From: JABFSS01 sp964449445
Lineage (GTDB): Bacteria; Patescibacteriota; Gracilibacteria; Peribacterales; Peribacteraceae
Direction of reading: 5' to 3'
Assembly: GCA_964449445.1 (NCBI GenBank)
Contig: CAYUZT010000007.1
Span: 1 to 64,000 of the forward strand
DNA length: 64,000 nt
Positions 23,729-31,629 of this stretch are shown here, piece by piece; position 1 is the stretch's first letter; every line of letters begins with the position of its first letter. The notes under the pieces were generated by a model. The model was not told the origin of the DNA. It did no database searches and worked only from the letters and a program-made list of their open reading frames with translations. The position numbers and the translations under genes are program-made.

Positions 23729-24319
23729 TCACTTCTTCTTCCCCTTCCCTCCATTGAGTGGCAACGAGCGGAAGGAAGACGGTGAACTGGGCCATCGCGT
23801 GCACCAGGAGAGCAGCAGGCCGTAGAGGCCGGTGACGATCGGCGTGATCCACCAGGTCCCTACCAGCGGACGGGTCAGAAGCATGGTGAAGAGGAACGAG
23901 AGGACGGCGACGAGAATCACAACGCAGCCGATGGCCTTGAAGGTGTACCAGAAGAGGAGAGCAGGGACGCGGCGCGAGGCATCTTCGATTTTCTCCGCAA
24001 CCTGTTCATGCCAGAGGAAGGTAATACCCCCGCAGCTGAAGAGGATCAGGAGGCCCAAATACATTTCAGCGCTGAAGCGCTCGACTCCCAAAGAGAATTT
24101 CTCGAGAACTCCGTACACGGCTGGCAGAGCACCCGCCGTCATCAACGCGACGCCGATGCACTGCATTATGTAGCAGTAGAGCGCCTTCATGGACGCTCCC
24201 ACTTTTGCCCCCGGAACGATGAGGCACGGGATTAACGCAATCGCGAGCGCGGCGAGAACCGCGAGCGGCACGAGTGTGAAGGTGAAGAGCGTGGAGACGC
24301 TCAAGGCAGTGAGAATCAT
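23729..24319 (-). CDS. Integral membrane protein with about five helices
   Basis: 196 residues from ATG 24319. Hydrophobic segments are spread over the whole length, with charged loops such as E-Q-V-A-E-K-I-E-D-A-S-R-R. The upstream open frame is only a translation of the flanking hairpin words, so the ATG is preferred. Not recognised. It is inserted between rplK and rplA, which are adjacent in most bacteria, and both of its flanks are word hairpins. Confidence 0.65.
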   Translation of the reverse strand: MILTALSVSTLFTFTLVPLAVLAALAIALIPCLIVPGAKVGASMKALYCYIMQCIGVALMTAGALPAVYGVLEKFSLGVERFSAEMYLGLLILFSCGGITFLWHEQVAEKIEDASRRVPALLFWYTFKAIGCVVILVAVLSFLFTMLLTRPLVGTWWITPIVTGLYGLLLSWCTRWPSSPSSFRSLPLNGGKGKKK

Positions 24320-24405
24320 GGGCGGAGAAGGGAGTGAGTGGAAGTCAGGGTACCGCGTTGCGGAAATGAATGGGATTGCGGATGGGAAAAGACATGATCT
24401 AGTGA

Positions 24406-24562
24406 GGAAGCCAATGATGCCGACGAAGCCAAGGAAGCCAAGGAAAAAGAAGTCTAAGAAAACAAAGAAATGCAACGATATCAAGAATTCATGTTCGTCA
24501 TCTTTTTCTTTTCATTCCTCTCCTCGGCATCATTGGCTTCTTTGGTTTCCTTGGCTTCTTCT
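24406..24562. terminator. GAAGCCAAN-word hairpin after rplK
   Basis: Left arm 24406-24446 (GAAGCCAATGATGCC, GAAGCCAAG words), right arm 24524-24562 with the exact complement of GAAGCCAATGATGCC at 24526-24540; loop about 75 nt. It abuts the rplK stop. Confidence 0.6.
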
Positions 24563-24988
24563 TCATTCAACAACCACTCCCATACTCCTCGCGCTCCCGG
24601 CGATGATCTTCTCCGCCGCTTCGATATCCGTGCAGTTCAAATCCGGCATCTTCGTCTCGGCGATTCTGCGCAGGTCCGCCTTGGTAATCTTTCCCACCTT
24701 ATTCTTGTTCGGCTCGCCGCTGCCCGATTCGATTTTCGCCGCCTGCTTGATCAAGGTAGAAGCGGCGGGCTGCTTTACCTTAAAGGAGAAGCTACGGTCT
24801 TCGTAGACGGTGATTTCGACCGGGAGCAGCTGACCCATCTTATCCTTCTTCGTCTGGTCGTTGAACTTGGTGCAGAAGCCGCTGATATCCACGCCTGCCT
24901 GGCCGAGCGCAGGTCCCAGCGGAGGCGCGGGGTTCGCCTGCCCGCCCTTTACCTGCACTTTGATGACTTTCTTGACGGTCTTGGCCAT
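24563..24988 (-). CDS. rplK: 50S ribosomal protein L11
   Basis: 141 residues, standard length, with K-V-Q-V-K-G-G-Q-A-N-P-A-P-P-L-G-P-A-L-G-Q-A-G-V, F-N-D-Q-T and the C-terminal RNA-binding half ending A-G-S-A-R-S-M-G-V-V. It binds the GTPase-associated centre of 23S rRNA. It is flanked on both sides by GAAGCC-word hairpins. Confidence 0.95.
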   Translation of the reverse strand: MAKTVKKVIKVQVKGGQANPAPPLGPALGQAGVDISGFCTKFNDQTKKDKMGQLLPVEITVYEDRSFSFKVKQPAASTLIKQAAKIESGSGEPNKNKVGKITKADLRRIAETKMPDLNCTDIEAAEKIIAGSARSMGVVVE

Positions 24989-25040
24989 AAAGTGGGAGCA
25001 GCCTAGAAGCTCAAATGTCTGCGGTCAATGCCCGGTCGGA

Positions 25041-25127
25041 AAGAAGCCAACGACGTTCAAGAAGCCAATGATGCCAACGAAAACAGTTTCTTTGGCTTCT
25101 TCGGCATCTTTGGCTTCGTTGGCATCT
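25041..25127. terminator. GAAGCCAAN-word hairpin
   Basis: Left arm AAGAAGCCAACGACG... to 25080, loop AAACAG, right arm TTTGGCTTCTTCGGCATC... to 25127; abuts the stop of the 25129-25677 gene. Confidence 0.65.
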
Positions 25128-25128
25128 T

Positions 25129-25677
25129 TCACTCCGTGAACGCATCCACCAGTGAATCAATCTCCTTCTCTTTGCCGTCTCTCACATGAAACTCGTACAG
25201 GCGCTGGCGAACGCGGGCGAAGACAATGCGTTCGCTGTGGATAGTCGGGTCAGAGAAAGAGAGCAGGTCGCGGGGGGGCTTTCCGAGCTGCGACTGGGTT
25301 TCATCGATCAGATCCCGCAAATCCGGCGAGAAGGAGGCGTGCAACTTTCCCCGGAGCGTCGCGAGTGAGCGTTTCACGTCCGGCGAATCGATCCACGCGA
25401 GTGCCGCGACGCGGTCGTTATTCTGAAGGAGGACGCGGGAGGTGAGAGGAGTTCCTGGCGGGAGAATCGCCTGCAGGAGAAAGTCCTCGTTCGTTTCTTC
25501 GATCACGAATCCGCGCGCCTGCAGGAGAGCGAGGACATCGGGGCCCGATTGTTTCACGACTCCGGCGCTCGCTGGCATGCGAAGAGTCCCGCCGGTCAGA
25601 AGCGCATCGGCGGTCCCGAGGATCAGGAGAATGGCGAGGAAGCCGAGGGTCGCGAGGAGCTTTTGAATTGAAGTCAC
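25129..25677 (-). CDS. Hypothetical membrane-anchored or secreted protein
   Basis: 182 residues from GTG 25677, chosen because TATACT (plus-strand 25684-25689) ends 6 nt before it; longer readings translate the neighbouring hairpin. An N-terminal hydrophobic helix (LLATLGFLAILLILGTADALL) is a signal peptide or anchor. A soluble domain follows, with S-G-P-D-V-L-A-L-L-Q-A-R-G-F-V-I and a charged C-terminus. Not recognised. Confidence 0.6.
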   Translation of the reverse strand: MTSIQKLLATLGFLAILLILGTADALLTGGTLRMPASAGVVKQSGPDVLALLQARGFVIEETNEDFLLQAILPPGTPLTSRVLLQNNDRVAALAWIDSPDVKRSLATLRGKLHASFSPDLRDLIDETQSQLGKPPRDLLSFSDPTIHSERIVFARVRQRLYEFHVRDGKEKEIDSLVDAFTE

Positions 25678-25693
25678 TCTGGAAGTATAGAGA

Positions 25694-25780
25694 AGGGGAC
25701 CGAAGGGACCAAAGGGACAGAGGGGACCGACGTCAAAATACCTTGGTCCCATTGGTCCCCTCGGTGCCATCGGTCCCTTT
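25694..25780. repeat. GGGACCGAN-word hairpin between divergent promoters
   Basis: Left arm of GGGACC words (25695-25732), right arm of GGTCCC words (25741-25780). Unlike most others it lies between divergent genes and cannot terminate either of them; it nearly fills the 132-bp space upstream of ruvB. Confidence 0.7.
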
Positions 25781-25809
25781 TCTCCATTGCTTGATGTATG
25801 ATTCCTGCG

Positions 25810-26856
25810 ATGGTCATCAAGCGCGCCAAGATCCCGGCTGCCTCTCCCGTGCACGCTTCCCCGCCACCGCCGGAGCAGACGGCGTTTGAGCAGTCGCTTC
25901 GGCCAAAAACACTTGCGGAGTACATCGGGCAGAGCAAGATCAAGGGGCATCTCCTGATGCATATCCAGGCGGCGAAGTCCCGCAAGGAGCCGCTCGGTCA
26001 TACGCTCCTGCATGGCCCGCCGGGACTGGGAAAGACGACGCTCGCAAATATCCTCGCGCGCGAAATGGGCGCGCAGATCCGCATCACCTCCGGGCCCGCG
26101 CTCGAGAAGCCCGGGGACCTTGCCTCGATCCTCAGTAACCTCCAGGAGGGCGACACGCTCTTCATCGACGAGATTCACCGTCTCCGCCCGATCGTGGAAG
26201 AGATGCTCTACGCCGCCATGGAGGACTACGCGCTTGATCTCGTGATCGGCAAAGGGCCGACGGCGCGATCGATGCGATTGAACTTAAAGCCATTCACGCT
26301 CGTGGGTGCCACGACCAAGGCGGGCGCGATGAGCGCGCCGCTGCGAGACCGGTTCATCAATCATTTCAAGCTCGCGTTCTACGAGCTGCCCGAGATGCAG
26401 CTGATCGTCGAGCGCTCCGCCGATCTGCTCAAGGTTTCGCTTAAGAGCGACGCCGCGCATCGTATCGCCAAAAGCAGCCGCGCGACGCCCCGTATTGCCA
26501 ACCGCCTGTTGCGGGCCATTCGCGACTACGCGCACGTGCGAGGGGAGAAGATCGTCGACTGCGCGTGCGTCGAGACGACACTCGCCGCTCTCGATGTGGA
26601 TGACCGCGGTCTCGACAACACCGACCGCGCGATTCTCGACATGATCGTAACAACCTTCAACGGCGGACCCGTTGGGCTCGGGACAATCGCCGCCGTTCTT
26701 GCCGAAGAAGAGGAGACGATCGAAGACGTCTACGAACCGTACCTCCTCCAGCAGGGGTTCCTGCAGCGCACGCCGAAGGGGAGGATGGCCACGAAAAAGA
26801 CGTATGAAATACTCGGCAAGGCGCTTCCGGAGAATGCACAGATCACTCTGTTGTAA
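25810..26856 (+). CDS. ruvB: Holliday junction branch migration helicase RuvB
   Basis: About 348 residues: L-R-P-K-T-L-A-E-Y-I-G-Q near the start, Walker A GPPGLGKTT, Walker B F-I-D-E-I-H-R-L, sensor G-A-T-T-K-A-G, R-D-R-F and the C-terminal winged helix (E-P-Y-L-L-Q-Q-G-F-L-Q-R-T-P-K-G-R). An in-frame ATG at 25798 overlaps the TATGAT -10 box (25797-25802), so ATG 25810, 7 nt beyond the box, is the likely leaderless start. RuvA and RuvC are not in the window. Confidence 0.95.
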   Translation: MVIKRAKIPAASPVHASPPPPEQTAFEQSLRPKTLAEYIGQSKIKGHLLMHIQAAKSRKEPLGHTLLHGPPGLGKTTLANILAREMGAQIRITSGPALEKPGDLASILSNLQEGDTLFIDEIHRLRPIVEEMLYAAMEDYALDLVIGKGPTARSMRLNLKPFTLVGATTKAGAMSAPLRDRFINHFKLAFYELPEMQLIVERSADLLKVSLKSDAAHRIAKSSRATPRIANRLLRAIRDYAHVRGEKIVDCACVETTLAALDVDDRGLDNTDRAILDMIVTTFNGGPVGLGTIAAVLAEEEETIEDVYEPYLLQQGFLQRTPKGRMATKKTYEILGKALPENAQITLL

Positions 26857-26912
26857 CCATCATTCCATCCAACCATCCAATGAAATTGTGAGATGGTAAG
26901 ATGGTGAGAGAG
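26857..26912. terminator. CCATCCAACCATCC-word hairpin
   Basis: Left arm CCATCATTCCATCCAACCATC, right arm GATGGTAAGATGGTGAG, between the convergent ruvB and PsbP-like genes. Confidence 0.5.
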
Positions 26913-26913
26913 A

Positions 26914-27603
26914 TTATCGCACCGTGAGCGTGTCCATCATCTTTCGAAATGTGACCACATGCTCATCAAACGTTCCCGCGCTATCCGCGAATGTCCAGAC
27001 GTGTGCGGTTTTGCTACGCAGGAGCCAAATCTGCTCGAACGTCATTTCGCCGCCGCTGAGCGCCGCAGTGAAGACGACCCGATGCGCCCGGTAGGCACCC
27101 GCGAGAAGGATATTTTCGGATGTCACGAGCGTGTAGTTTTCGAAGAATTCCCGTTCCATCGCTATCCCTAAATTCGTGTACTCGGGAAGCGAGAGCTCGG
27201 ACGCAAGTTCCTCGACGACGAGATTCGCATTCTGCCGGATGCCGCGCTGCTCTTCCTCTTCCGGCGACAGGAACATGACGACCAGCGTGAGCGGCGGCGT
27301 CTCCTGCCGTGCATCGATCACTTCCCACGAGGAGGGATACTGCAACTTCACTCCATACTCCGTATCCGTGAATGTGCGATCGAGAGGAACATCCTTGAGG
27401 GTGATCATTCCCGGACGAAACGGATTGGGGTTGTACGCGGCCGCACGAAGCGCGCGCCTGCTGGGCCACTCTATGTGCTCAGAACCGTTCTCCGCGTCCA
27501 TTCCTTGCGTATCAGGAACATGAGCTGCAGCAGCGATACACGGCTGCACGAGGACTACGAGGAGGCCGATCATGCGGAGCGACATCTTCATAAAGGAGAG
27601 CAT
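26914..27603 (-). CDS. Secreted protein with PsbP/DcrB-like domain
   Basis: About 229 residues from ATG 27603 (a second ATG at 27591). Signal peptide M-K-M-S-L-R-M-I-G-L-L-V-V-L-V-Q-P-C-I-A-A. After a linker, a domain with Y-G-V-K-L-Q-Y-P-S-S-W-E-V, a hydrophobic L-T-L-V-V-M-F-L-S-P strand and a final aromatic strand resembles the PsbP/DcrB alpha-beta sandwich. Role unknown. Confidence 0.65.
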   Translation of the reverse strand: MLSFMKMSLRMIGLLVVLVQPCIAAAAHVPDTQGMDAENGSEHIEWPSRRALRAAAYNPNPFRPGMITLKDVPLDRTFTDTEYGVKLQYPSSWEVIDARQETPPLTLVVMFLSPEEEEQRGIRQNANLVVEELASELSLPEYTNLGIAMEREFFENYTLVTSENILLAGAYRAHRVVFTAALSGGEMTFEQIWLLRSKTAHVWTFADSAGTFDEHVVTFRKMMDTLTVR

Positions 27604-27638
27604 GATAGACGTGCTCTTGGCGGACGCAAAGGCATTCT

Positions 27639-27854
27639 TCAGAAGCCTATCGTCGACGACCGGGTGGTCTTCCACGTTCCCCGAACCTGGTTACGCAGCA
27701 TCCGGCGGGAGTAGTGCATGCCGGGAGTCACGTGTGTCCTGACGACCTCCGCTGCATCTGCGTTCCAGGTAGGTGGCGGCATACAGGCTTTGGCCGGCGT
27801 GACGAAATTGCCGATGGTCAGCGCTGCAATCAGCAGGAGAGTGAGATGCTTCAT
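27639..27854 (-). CDS. Small secreted protein
   Basis: 71 residues: a clear signal peptide (M-K-H-L-T-L-L-L-I-A-A-L-T-I-G, then A-K-A before cleavage) and a short mature part beginning C-M-P-P-P, so a lipoprotein-like cysteine could be at the cleavage site although the lipobox is weak. Not recognised. It is the nearest upstream gene to the PsbP-like gene on the same strand. Confidence 0.5.
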   Translation of the reverse strand: MKHLTLLLIAALTIGNFVTPAKACMPPPTWNADAAEVVRTHVTPGMHYSRRMLRNQVRGTWKTTRSSTIGF

Positions 27855-27924
27855 ACTATTATCCTATATGGCCTTGCTCTGCTCTGCAATGTTTTAAGAA
27901 GGGATGCCACGTCATTCCATCACG

Positions 27925-30900
27925 TCATTCTCCTGATGGGGGGCCTTCGCCTGGGTGTCCGTCCGTCAAGAGTGCGGCAGCAATGGAGGGGTCATCCTCT
28001 CCGTAGATGGCCGCGCCGTACTGGACGTAATTGTCCCAGCGATAGGGATTGCCCTGTATGCCGAAAAGCATCTTGAGTCCCATAAGGCCGCTTCCCGCAA
28101 TTCGGACTGACGATCGTTGTGCACTTTTGATGGACAGCCAGTCCTTGCCAGTTGGAATGCACTTCCGAATTTCCTCTCTCCATCGTCGTGGATCCTGACC
28201 AAGCTCTCCCTTCACTAGCCGAGCAGCGTCGAATGCATTGGTTGCTGCAAGGACAGCGGAATCATTCTCGCCATAGATCACCGCTGCCAGGCGCAGGTAG
28301 CCCACAGTATGTTGTGCTTCCTCCTCGATTCCCATAATTGTTGCAATCGCCCGTACTCCTTTGCCTCGTATTTTTAACTTTAGCTTCTCTGCCTGCGTCA
28401 ATCCGAGCCATGCTGTAGCATTGGGAATCGCAGCAAGAACTGCTTCGCGCATTTTTGCCGGATCCATTGTTAGTTCCAAGCTCGCCAGAGCATCATGAAT
28501 GTGAGGATCGTCTTCCCCGTAAATTGCCGCACCGAGCTTCACATGACCTGGAGTGTTGGCGGGATCGTCTTCTACGCCGAGTATTGTTGCGATGGCCTGA
28601 ATGCCGATCTCTCCGACTTTCAGCTTCACTCGCTGTCTCTGACTCAGGGCAAGCCATTCAGTACTCATAGGGATTATTTGACGAAGTGCAGTCCGCAACT
28701 GCTGCGGATCCGTTCGCATCTGAAGTCCTGCGATTGCTTCTGCAATTGCGGAGTCGTCCTCGCCGTATATTGCTGCTCCCAGTATCACGTGCCCGGAACG
28801 GGTTGCGATGGCGTTCTTTTCTTCCAAGCCGAAGATCGATGCAATCGCAGTCAATCCTTGCCCGAGGATCTTGAGTGCTCCTCGCTCATCTTGATTCAGG
28901 GAAATCCATGCTTTCCCAGTGGGAAACATTTTCAAAATCTCTTCCCGCAGGTGGTCTGCATCCGTTGCCGTTGTTCTCGCGTCCGTAGTTTGAACGATCA
29001 ACGCGTCGTCCTTGCCGTAGATGGCTGCTGCAAGTGCGAGGTATATATCATTGTTGTAAGGATTCCCCTGTATGCCAAAGATATGCGCGAGCGCATGGAG
29101 TCCTTTCCCTGCAATTTTGATCGTGTGCCGTTGCGCAATTACTATACTCAACCAATCTCCGGCAGTTGGTACGGTTTCTTTTAATGTGATTCTCCAGAGC
29201 ACGGGATCTTCTCCTAATTCGCTTCTCTTCTGTGCATTACGACCGATGGTGGACATTTCATTGACGATTGCCGGGTCGTTCTCACCGTAGATCGCTGCTC
29301 CGAATTGCACATGAACATCTCTGTATGCCGGGTCTCCGGATATGCCGAGCGCGTGTGCGAGCGCGTGCATGCCCATTGCGTGCACCTTCAGTTTCTTCCT
29401 CTCGTCTCCTGAGAGACCCACCCACTGCGCGGCAGTCGGGATCACGTTCCGTATCTCTTGACGCAGCCTCTCGGGATCTTGCAAGAGGCCGAGCCTGTCG
29501 AGTTCTTTGGAGATGACGGGGTCATTTTTGCCGTAGATAGCCGCACCCAGTTCGACGAAAGCAGACGTATGCTGCATCGGCTTCCCCTCTACGCCGAAGA
29601 TGCTTGCCAATCCTCGCAACCCCCGTGCGCCGATACTGAGGTTTTTCTTCTGCTTTTGGGTCATAGACATCCATGCTTCTCCATCGGGAAACATTTGCCG
29701 CACTGCCTCTCTCCATCGTTCTGGATCGTTACCCAACTGGTCGCGCTGCTCGTGCGATGCACACATTTGCTTGAGTGCTTCCGCAATGACCGTATCGTCT
29801 TTTCCGTAAATCCATGCACCGAGGTCCACAAATGCCTCCCGGGTCGATGTCGGCTTCCCTTCCATGCCGGCGAACTCTTTGGCAATGGCCTGCAGTCCGT
29901 ATCCTGCGATTCTGAATACTTTCCGTTCTTGCATGGAAAGTCCCAACCACTGCGCTGCAGTCGGGATGAAAGCCTTGATTGCGGCTTTGCATCGCTCAGG
30001 ATCTTCGGCGAAGTCGTCGCGTTGTTGCCGTTCTTTCTCTATTTTTGCCGTCATGTCCGCGATCTTTGGGTCTTGCTCGCCGTAGATTGCCGCCCCTAAG
30101 CGAATGTGGATGGCTGTATCCGCAGTAGCTAGTCCTTCTATGCCAAACATGGTGCCGATGGCCGCAAGACCTTTCCCGAGTATTCGGATTTTCAATCGTT
30201 GGTCCTGGGTCAATGAGACCCAGTCGGCGGCAGTGGGAATCACCTCTTTTATGTGCTCACGCCATACTTCCCGATCGGTATTCCGTTCCATTTGGATTTT
30301 TTCCAGAGCTGCTGCGATCATCTGATCATCCTCACCGTAAACAGCCGCGCCCAATATGAAGAAATTTTCTCTATTGCTCAATGTGTCGCCTTCCACGTTG
30401 AGGATTCTGGCGATGCCGAGCAGGCCTTTTCCAGCAATGCGTACTTTTTGTCTATCCCGATAACTGATTGCAACCCATTGCTCTGCCGATATCGATTGTC
30501 GCACCGTCTCTTTCCATCGTTGCGGGTCATCTCCCAAGCGCCCCCTCTCTCTTAGCACACGCTGCGCTTCCGCGATCGCAGGGTTTCCTTCGCCGTAGAC
30601 GGCCGCTCCGATGTCTACATGCATTTTCCACGTGTAAGGATTTCCCTCGATGCTCAGCGCGCTTACAAGCGCCTTGATTCCCAGCCCCAAAATTTTCAGG
30701 TTCTTTCTCTGCGTCGGGGGGATGGACATCCACTGATCCGCGCTGTAACAGCGTCGTATCTCCTCCCGGATTGCGACGAATCGGCGAATGTCTGTTCGCG
30801 CGTCTCGTTGCAGATGTTCCTCGGGCAACAGGAGACCGCATACATCCTGAGCCCACTGTTCGAGATCCCGACAAATCACCTGTGTGACTCCGTGCATCTG

Positions 30901-31497
30901 CTCCAGTTCGCTCTTAGTCGATCGGAGATATGTTGCGATGCCGAGAGGTTTCTCACTCACGAACGTCGATTCTCCTACTTGGTTACATACGAGGACTTCA
31001 CGTTTGAAGCGAGGGATTTCAATGAGAGTGTAGCTGGTTTTCCGCAATTGGCTGGAGAGGCAGATCCCAGTGTGGGCGATGCAGTCGTCTGCAAACACAC
31101 CATGATTGTTCAGTGCTGCGATCAGCACCTGGAGCCGCGGCTCGAACCGCGGTTTCTCCCACCCAGTGCCGCTCCCCGTGTGCGGAGCATCTCCGTGCTC
31201 CGGAGGGATGAGGACGCCATCGATCTGTTCTTCGTTCAGCCCGAGTGTTTTGACAATTGCGGAAGTATTGCTGCTGTCCCTGGTGATCTGCTGCATACGC
31301 AGATGCGCGCGTGAGAGCAATGTGCTGATGGTCCATTGCCGCCTCGCGGTCGTTATGCTTTGTTCATAAATTCGTCGCTCGGCTTCGTCACGATCGATGA
31401 TCGGTATGCCGCGCTCGCGATAGGCATCACAGATCCACTGCTCGAGAGCAATCAAGCTTTTGAAGAGTGCTGTGTACCTCAAGCGCGTCGCGTTCAC
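27925..31497 (-). CDS. Giant repeat protein with 11 tandem ~85-residue units
   Basis: 1190 residues. An N-terminal part of about 235 residues is not recognised. It is followed by 11 consecutive units of 80-92 residues to the C-terminus (roughly 27925-30795). Each unit has D-P-x-R-W-R near its start, an invariant Trp in a P-T-A-x-x-W-L-S-L segment, a basic/hydrophobic helix, G-K-G-L-x-A-I-A-x-I-F-G-I-E-G, and L-G-A-A-I-Y-G-E-D-D-P-x-I-A. Units are predicted all-helical, so the protein may form a superhelix. No signal or membrane segment. The GTG start overlaps the stop of a 32-codon ORF that carries the promoter. I know no named family for the unit. Confidence 0.8.
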   Translation of the reverse strand: MNATRLRYTALFKSLIALEQWICDAYRERGIPIIDRDEAERRIYEQSITTARRQWTISTLLSRAHLRMQQITRDSSNTSAIVKTLGLNEEQIDGVLIPPEHGDAPHTGSGTGWEKPRFEPRLQVLIAALNNHGVFADDCIAHTGICLSSQLRKTSYTLIEIPRFKREVLVCNQVGESTFVSEKPLGIATYLRSTKSELEQMHGVTQVICRDLEQWAQDVCGLLLPEEHLQRDARTDIRRFVAIREEIRRCYSADQWMSIPPTQRKNLKILGLGIKALVSALSIEGNPYTWKMHVDIGAAVYGEGNPAIAEAQRVLRERGRLGDDPQRWKETVRQSISAEQWVAISYRDRQKVRIAGKGLLGIARILNVEGDTLSNRENFFILGAAVYGEDDQMIAAALEKIQMERNTDREVWREHIKEVIPTAADWVSLTQDQRLKIRILGKGLAAIGTMFGIEGLATADTAIHIRLGAAIYGEQDPKIADMTAKIEKERQQRDDFAEDPERCKAAIKAFIPTAAQWLGLSMQERKVFRIAGYGLQAIAKEFAGMEGKPTSTREAFVDLGAWIYGKDDTVIAEALKQMCASHEQRDQLGNDPERWREAVRQMFPDGEAWMSMTQKQKKNLSIGARGLRGLASIFGVEGKPMQHTSAFVELGAAIYGKNDPVISKELDRLGLLQDPERLRQEIRNVIPTAAQWVGLSGDERKKLKVHAMGMHALAHALGISGDPAYRDVHVQFGAAIYGENDPAIVNEMSTIGRNAQKRSELGEDPVLWRITLKETVPTAGDWLSIVIAQRHTIKIAGKGLHALAHIFGIQGNPYNNDIYLALAAAIYGKDDALIVQTTDARTTATDADHLREEILKMFPTGKAWISLNQDERGALKILGQGLTAIASIFGLEEKNAIATRSGHVILGAAIYGEDDSAIAEAIAGLQMRTDPQQLRTALRQIIPMSTEWLALSQRQRVKLKVGEIGIQAIATILGVEDDPANTPGHVKLGAAIYGEDDPHIHDALASLELTMDPAKMREAVLAAIPNATAWLGLTQAEKLKLKIRGKGVRAIATIMGIEEEAQHTVGYLRLAAVIYGENDSAVLAATNAFDAARLVKGELGQDPRRWREEIRKCIPTGKDWLSIKSAQRSSVRIAGSGLMGLKMLFGIQGNPYRWDNYVQYGAAIYGEDDPSIAAALLTDGHPGEGPPSGE

Positions 31498-31592
31498 CGA
31501 CCCCGGATAGCCATCAGACTCTTGCCAAGCAGGGTGCGGTATTCCTGCTTTTCCTTTATGGAAAGGGTAAAGGAGACCTCAGCGGATTCCAT
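31494..31592 (-). CDS. 32-residue ORF translationally coupled to the repeat-protein gene
   Basis: ATG 31592 stands 6 nt after a TAAAGT -10 box, and the frame ends in TGA overlapping the GTG of the 1190-residue gene (GTGA). The product is charged/helical (K-E-K-Q-E-Y-R-T-L-L-G-K-S-L). It is either a coupled leader peptide or the true N-terminus separated by a frameshift; the sequence alone does not decide. Confidence 0.5.
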   Translation of the reverse strand: MESAEVSFTLSIKEKQEYRTLLGKSLMAIRGR

Positions 31593-31598
31593 AGTTCT

Positions 31599-31626
31599 AC
31601 TTTAGAATAAATGCAAAATATTGCAA
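31599..31626 (-). promoter_or_regulatory. Promoter of the repeat-protein transcription unit
   Basis: Minus strand TTGCAA (31621-31626), 16-nt spacer, TAAAGT (31599-31604), ATG of the 32-codon ORF 6 nt downstream. Confidence 0.55.
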
Positions 31627-31629
31627 GTA

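Noticed and set aside
23421..23852. Frame coding G-T-E-G-T-D-G-T-E and S-V-P-S-V-P
   Set aside because: Translation of the GGGACC-word hairpin; no independent gene features.
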